This document shows positions 6,133 through 6,584 of a DNA stretch of 6,584 nucleotides, one piece after another; within the stretch, counting starts at the first letter, position 1; each line of letters begins with the position of its first letter. Both the position numbers and the translations under genes were made by a program. The stretch lies in NCBI GenBank assembly GCA_003557825.1, contig PWNM01000626.1:1-6584 (forward strand), read 5' to 3'. The stretch is from Candidatus Hydrogenedentota bacterium (GTDB lineage: Bacteria; Hydrogenedentota; Hydrogenedentia; Hydrogenedentales; SLHB01). Under the pieces are notes generated by a model. It saw nothing but the letters and a program-made list of their open reading frames with translations, ran no database searches and was not told the DNA's origin.

Positions 6133-6584
6133 TCATGGCGACGTATTGCCGCCCGCCAGCCATGCCCGGGCTGCTGCAATGGCGCCGTCCTGTGGGTGTC
6201 CGGCATACCACGATTCCGGGGGATCGGTATAACCCCAAATGACAATATGACTGCCGCCGTGACCGAAGACATCATCCAGAAATGCCTGGAACCCTTCAAA
6301 ATCGTTTTGACCGCCGAAATAGCCCTCTGCGCACATAAACCGGTCCTGTCCGGGTTCCTCTTCGGCAATGAGCTGCTGAAGCCGCTCAACATCGTAGGGC
6401 GCAGTGCTCCGGCTCATGGTAAAACCGGGAATGCTCCATTGATTGACAGACGTGTAAATCGCCGGGCTTACCGTAGACCGTGTCGGCGCAACGGAATCCA
6501 TGGGAACGATGTGGGTGAAGATGCGGGATCGGGGAATTCCGGCCCGGTAGCTCTCGCGTGCCAGCAGAGCGGAGTATTGCTGGA
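6133..6584 (-). CDS. Unrecognised protein, C-terminal part, possibly TIM-barrel glycosidase-like (5' end outside window)
   Basis: The - strand is open from the window edge to the TGA at 6133-6135, giving about 150 residues. The ATG at 6501 is not a convincing start, since the frame continues upstream with coding-like residues (LLARESYRAGIPRSRIFTHIVPMDS). I do not recognise the family firmly. The segment AGIPRSRIFTHIVP, then WSIPGFTMSR, then HIVIWGYTDPPESWYAG, has the look of the last strands of a TIM-barrel hydrolase such as those in glycoside hydrolase clans, with Trp-rich loops at the strand ends. This is impression, not a motif match. No membrane segment is seen in the visible part. It is 91 bases upstream of the PHP-domain gene on the same strand, so the two may be cotranscribed in part. 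Confidence 0.6.
   Translation of the reverse strand, partial: QQYSALLARESYRAGIPRSRIFTHIVPMDSVAPTRSTVSPAIYTSVNQWSIPGFTMSRSTAPYDVERLQQLIAEEEPGQDRFMCAEGYFGGQNDFEGFQAFLDDVFGHGGSHIVIWGYTDPPESWYAGHPQDGAIAAARAWLAGGNTSP

Noticed and set aside
1..6584. Search for CRISPR arrays, tRNA, insertion sequence ends, phage att sites and long direct repeats.
   Set aside because: None were seen by eye; the only clear inverted repeat is the terminator at 4657-4693.

Overview
The window looks like chromosomal DNA from a Gram-negative, fairly GC-rich bacterium. The Gram-negative call rests on an outer-membrane beta-barrel gene with a signal peptide and a terminal phenylalanine. Tat-dependent export is also present, in a PHP-domain protein. 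The mix of a type III PKS cluster, an alginate-export-like barrel, an exported PHP phosphoesterase and a possible glycosidase-like gene would fit an environmental, possibly uncultivated lineage of the Planctomycetota/Hydrogenedentota kind. That placement is inference from gene style only; no rRNA or marker gene is present.

Region 1 (1-2871, + strand) is a compact operon of three overlapping genes: the C-terminal part of a class I SAM-dependent methyltransferase (cut by the window edge), an FAD-dependent oxidoreductase of the geranylgeranyl-reductase/aromatic-hydroxylase superfamily, and a type III polyketide synthase with an intact Cys-His-Asn triad. The first pair overlaps by 23 bases and the second by an ATGA stop-start, so translation is probably coupled. 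The three activities match in kind the PKS/methyltransferase/flavoprotein sets known for alkylresorcinol-type phenolic lipids (for example SrsA/SrsB/SrsC of Streptomyces griseus), but the order here is methyltransferase-oxidoreductase-PKS. The PKS would make an alkylresorcinol, alkylpyrone or similar ring, and the other two enzymes would methylate and oxidise or reduce it. The product cannot be read from the sequence.

Region 2 (2872-4700, + strand) is a 146-base spacer with a weak promoter candidate, then a 538-residue outer-membrane barrel resembling the alginate export (AlgE-like) family. It ends at a perfect 16-bp hairpin terminator. The barrel is probably its own transcription unit.

Region 3 (4701-6584, - strand) converges on region 2. 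It holds a Tat-exported PHP-domain metal-dependent phosphoesterase with its own promoter candidate (TTGACA, 17-base spacer, TAGCCT) and strong ribosome binding site. Upstream of it is the 3' part of an unrecognised gene whose 5' end lies beyond the window. No tRNA, rRNA, CRISPR array, insertion sequence or obvious repeat family was seen.
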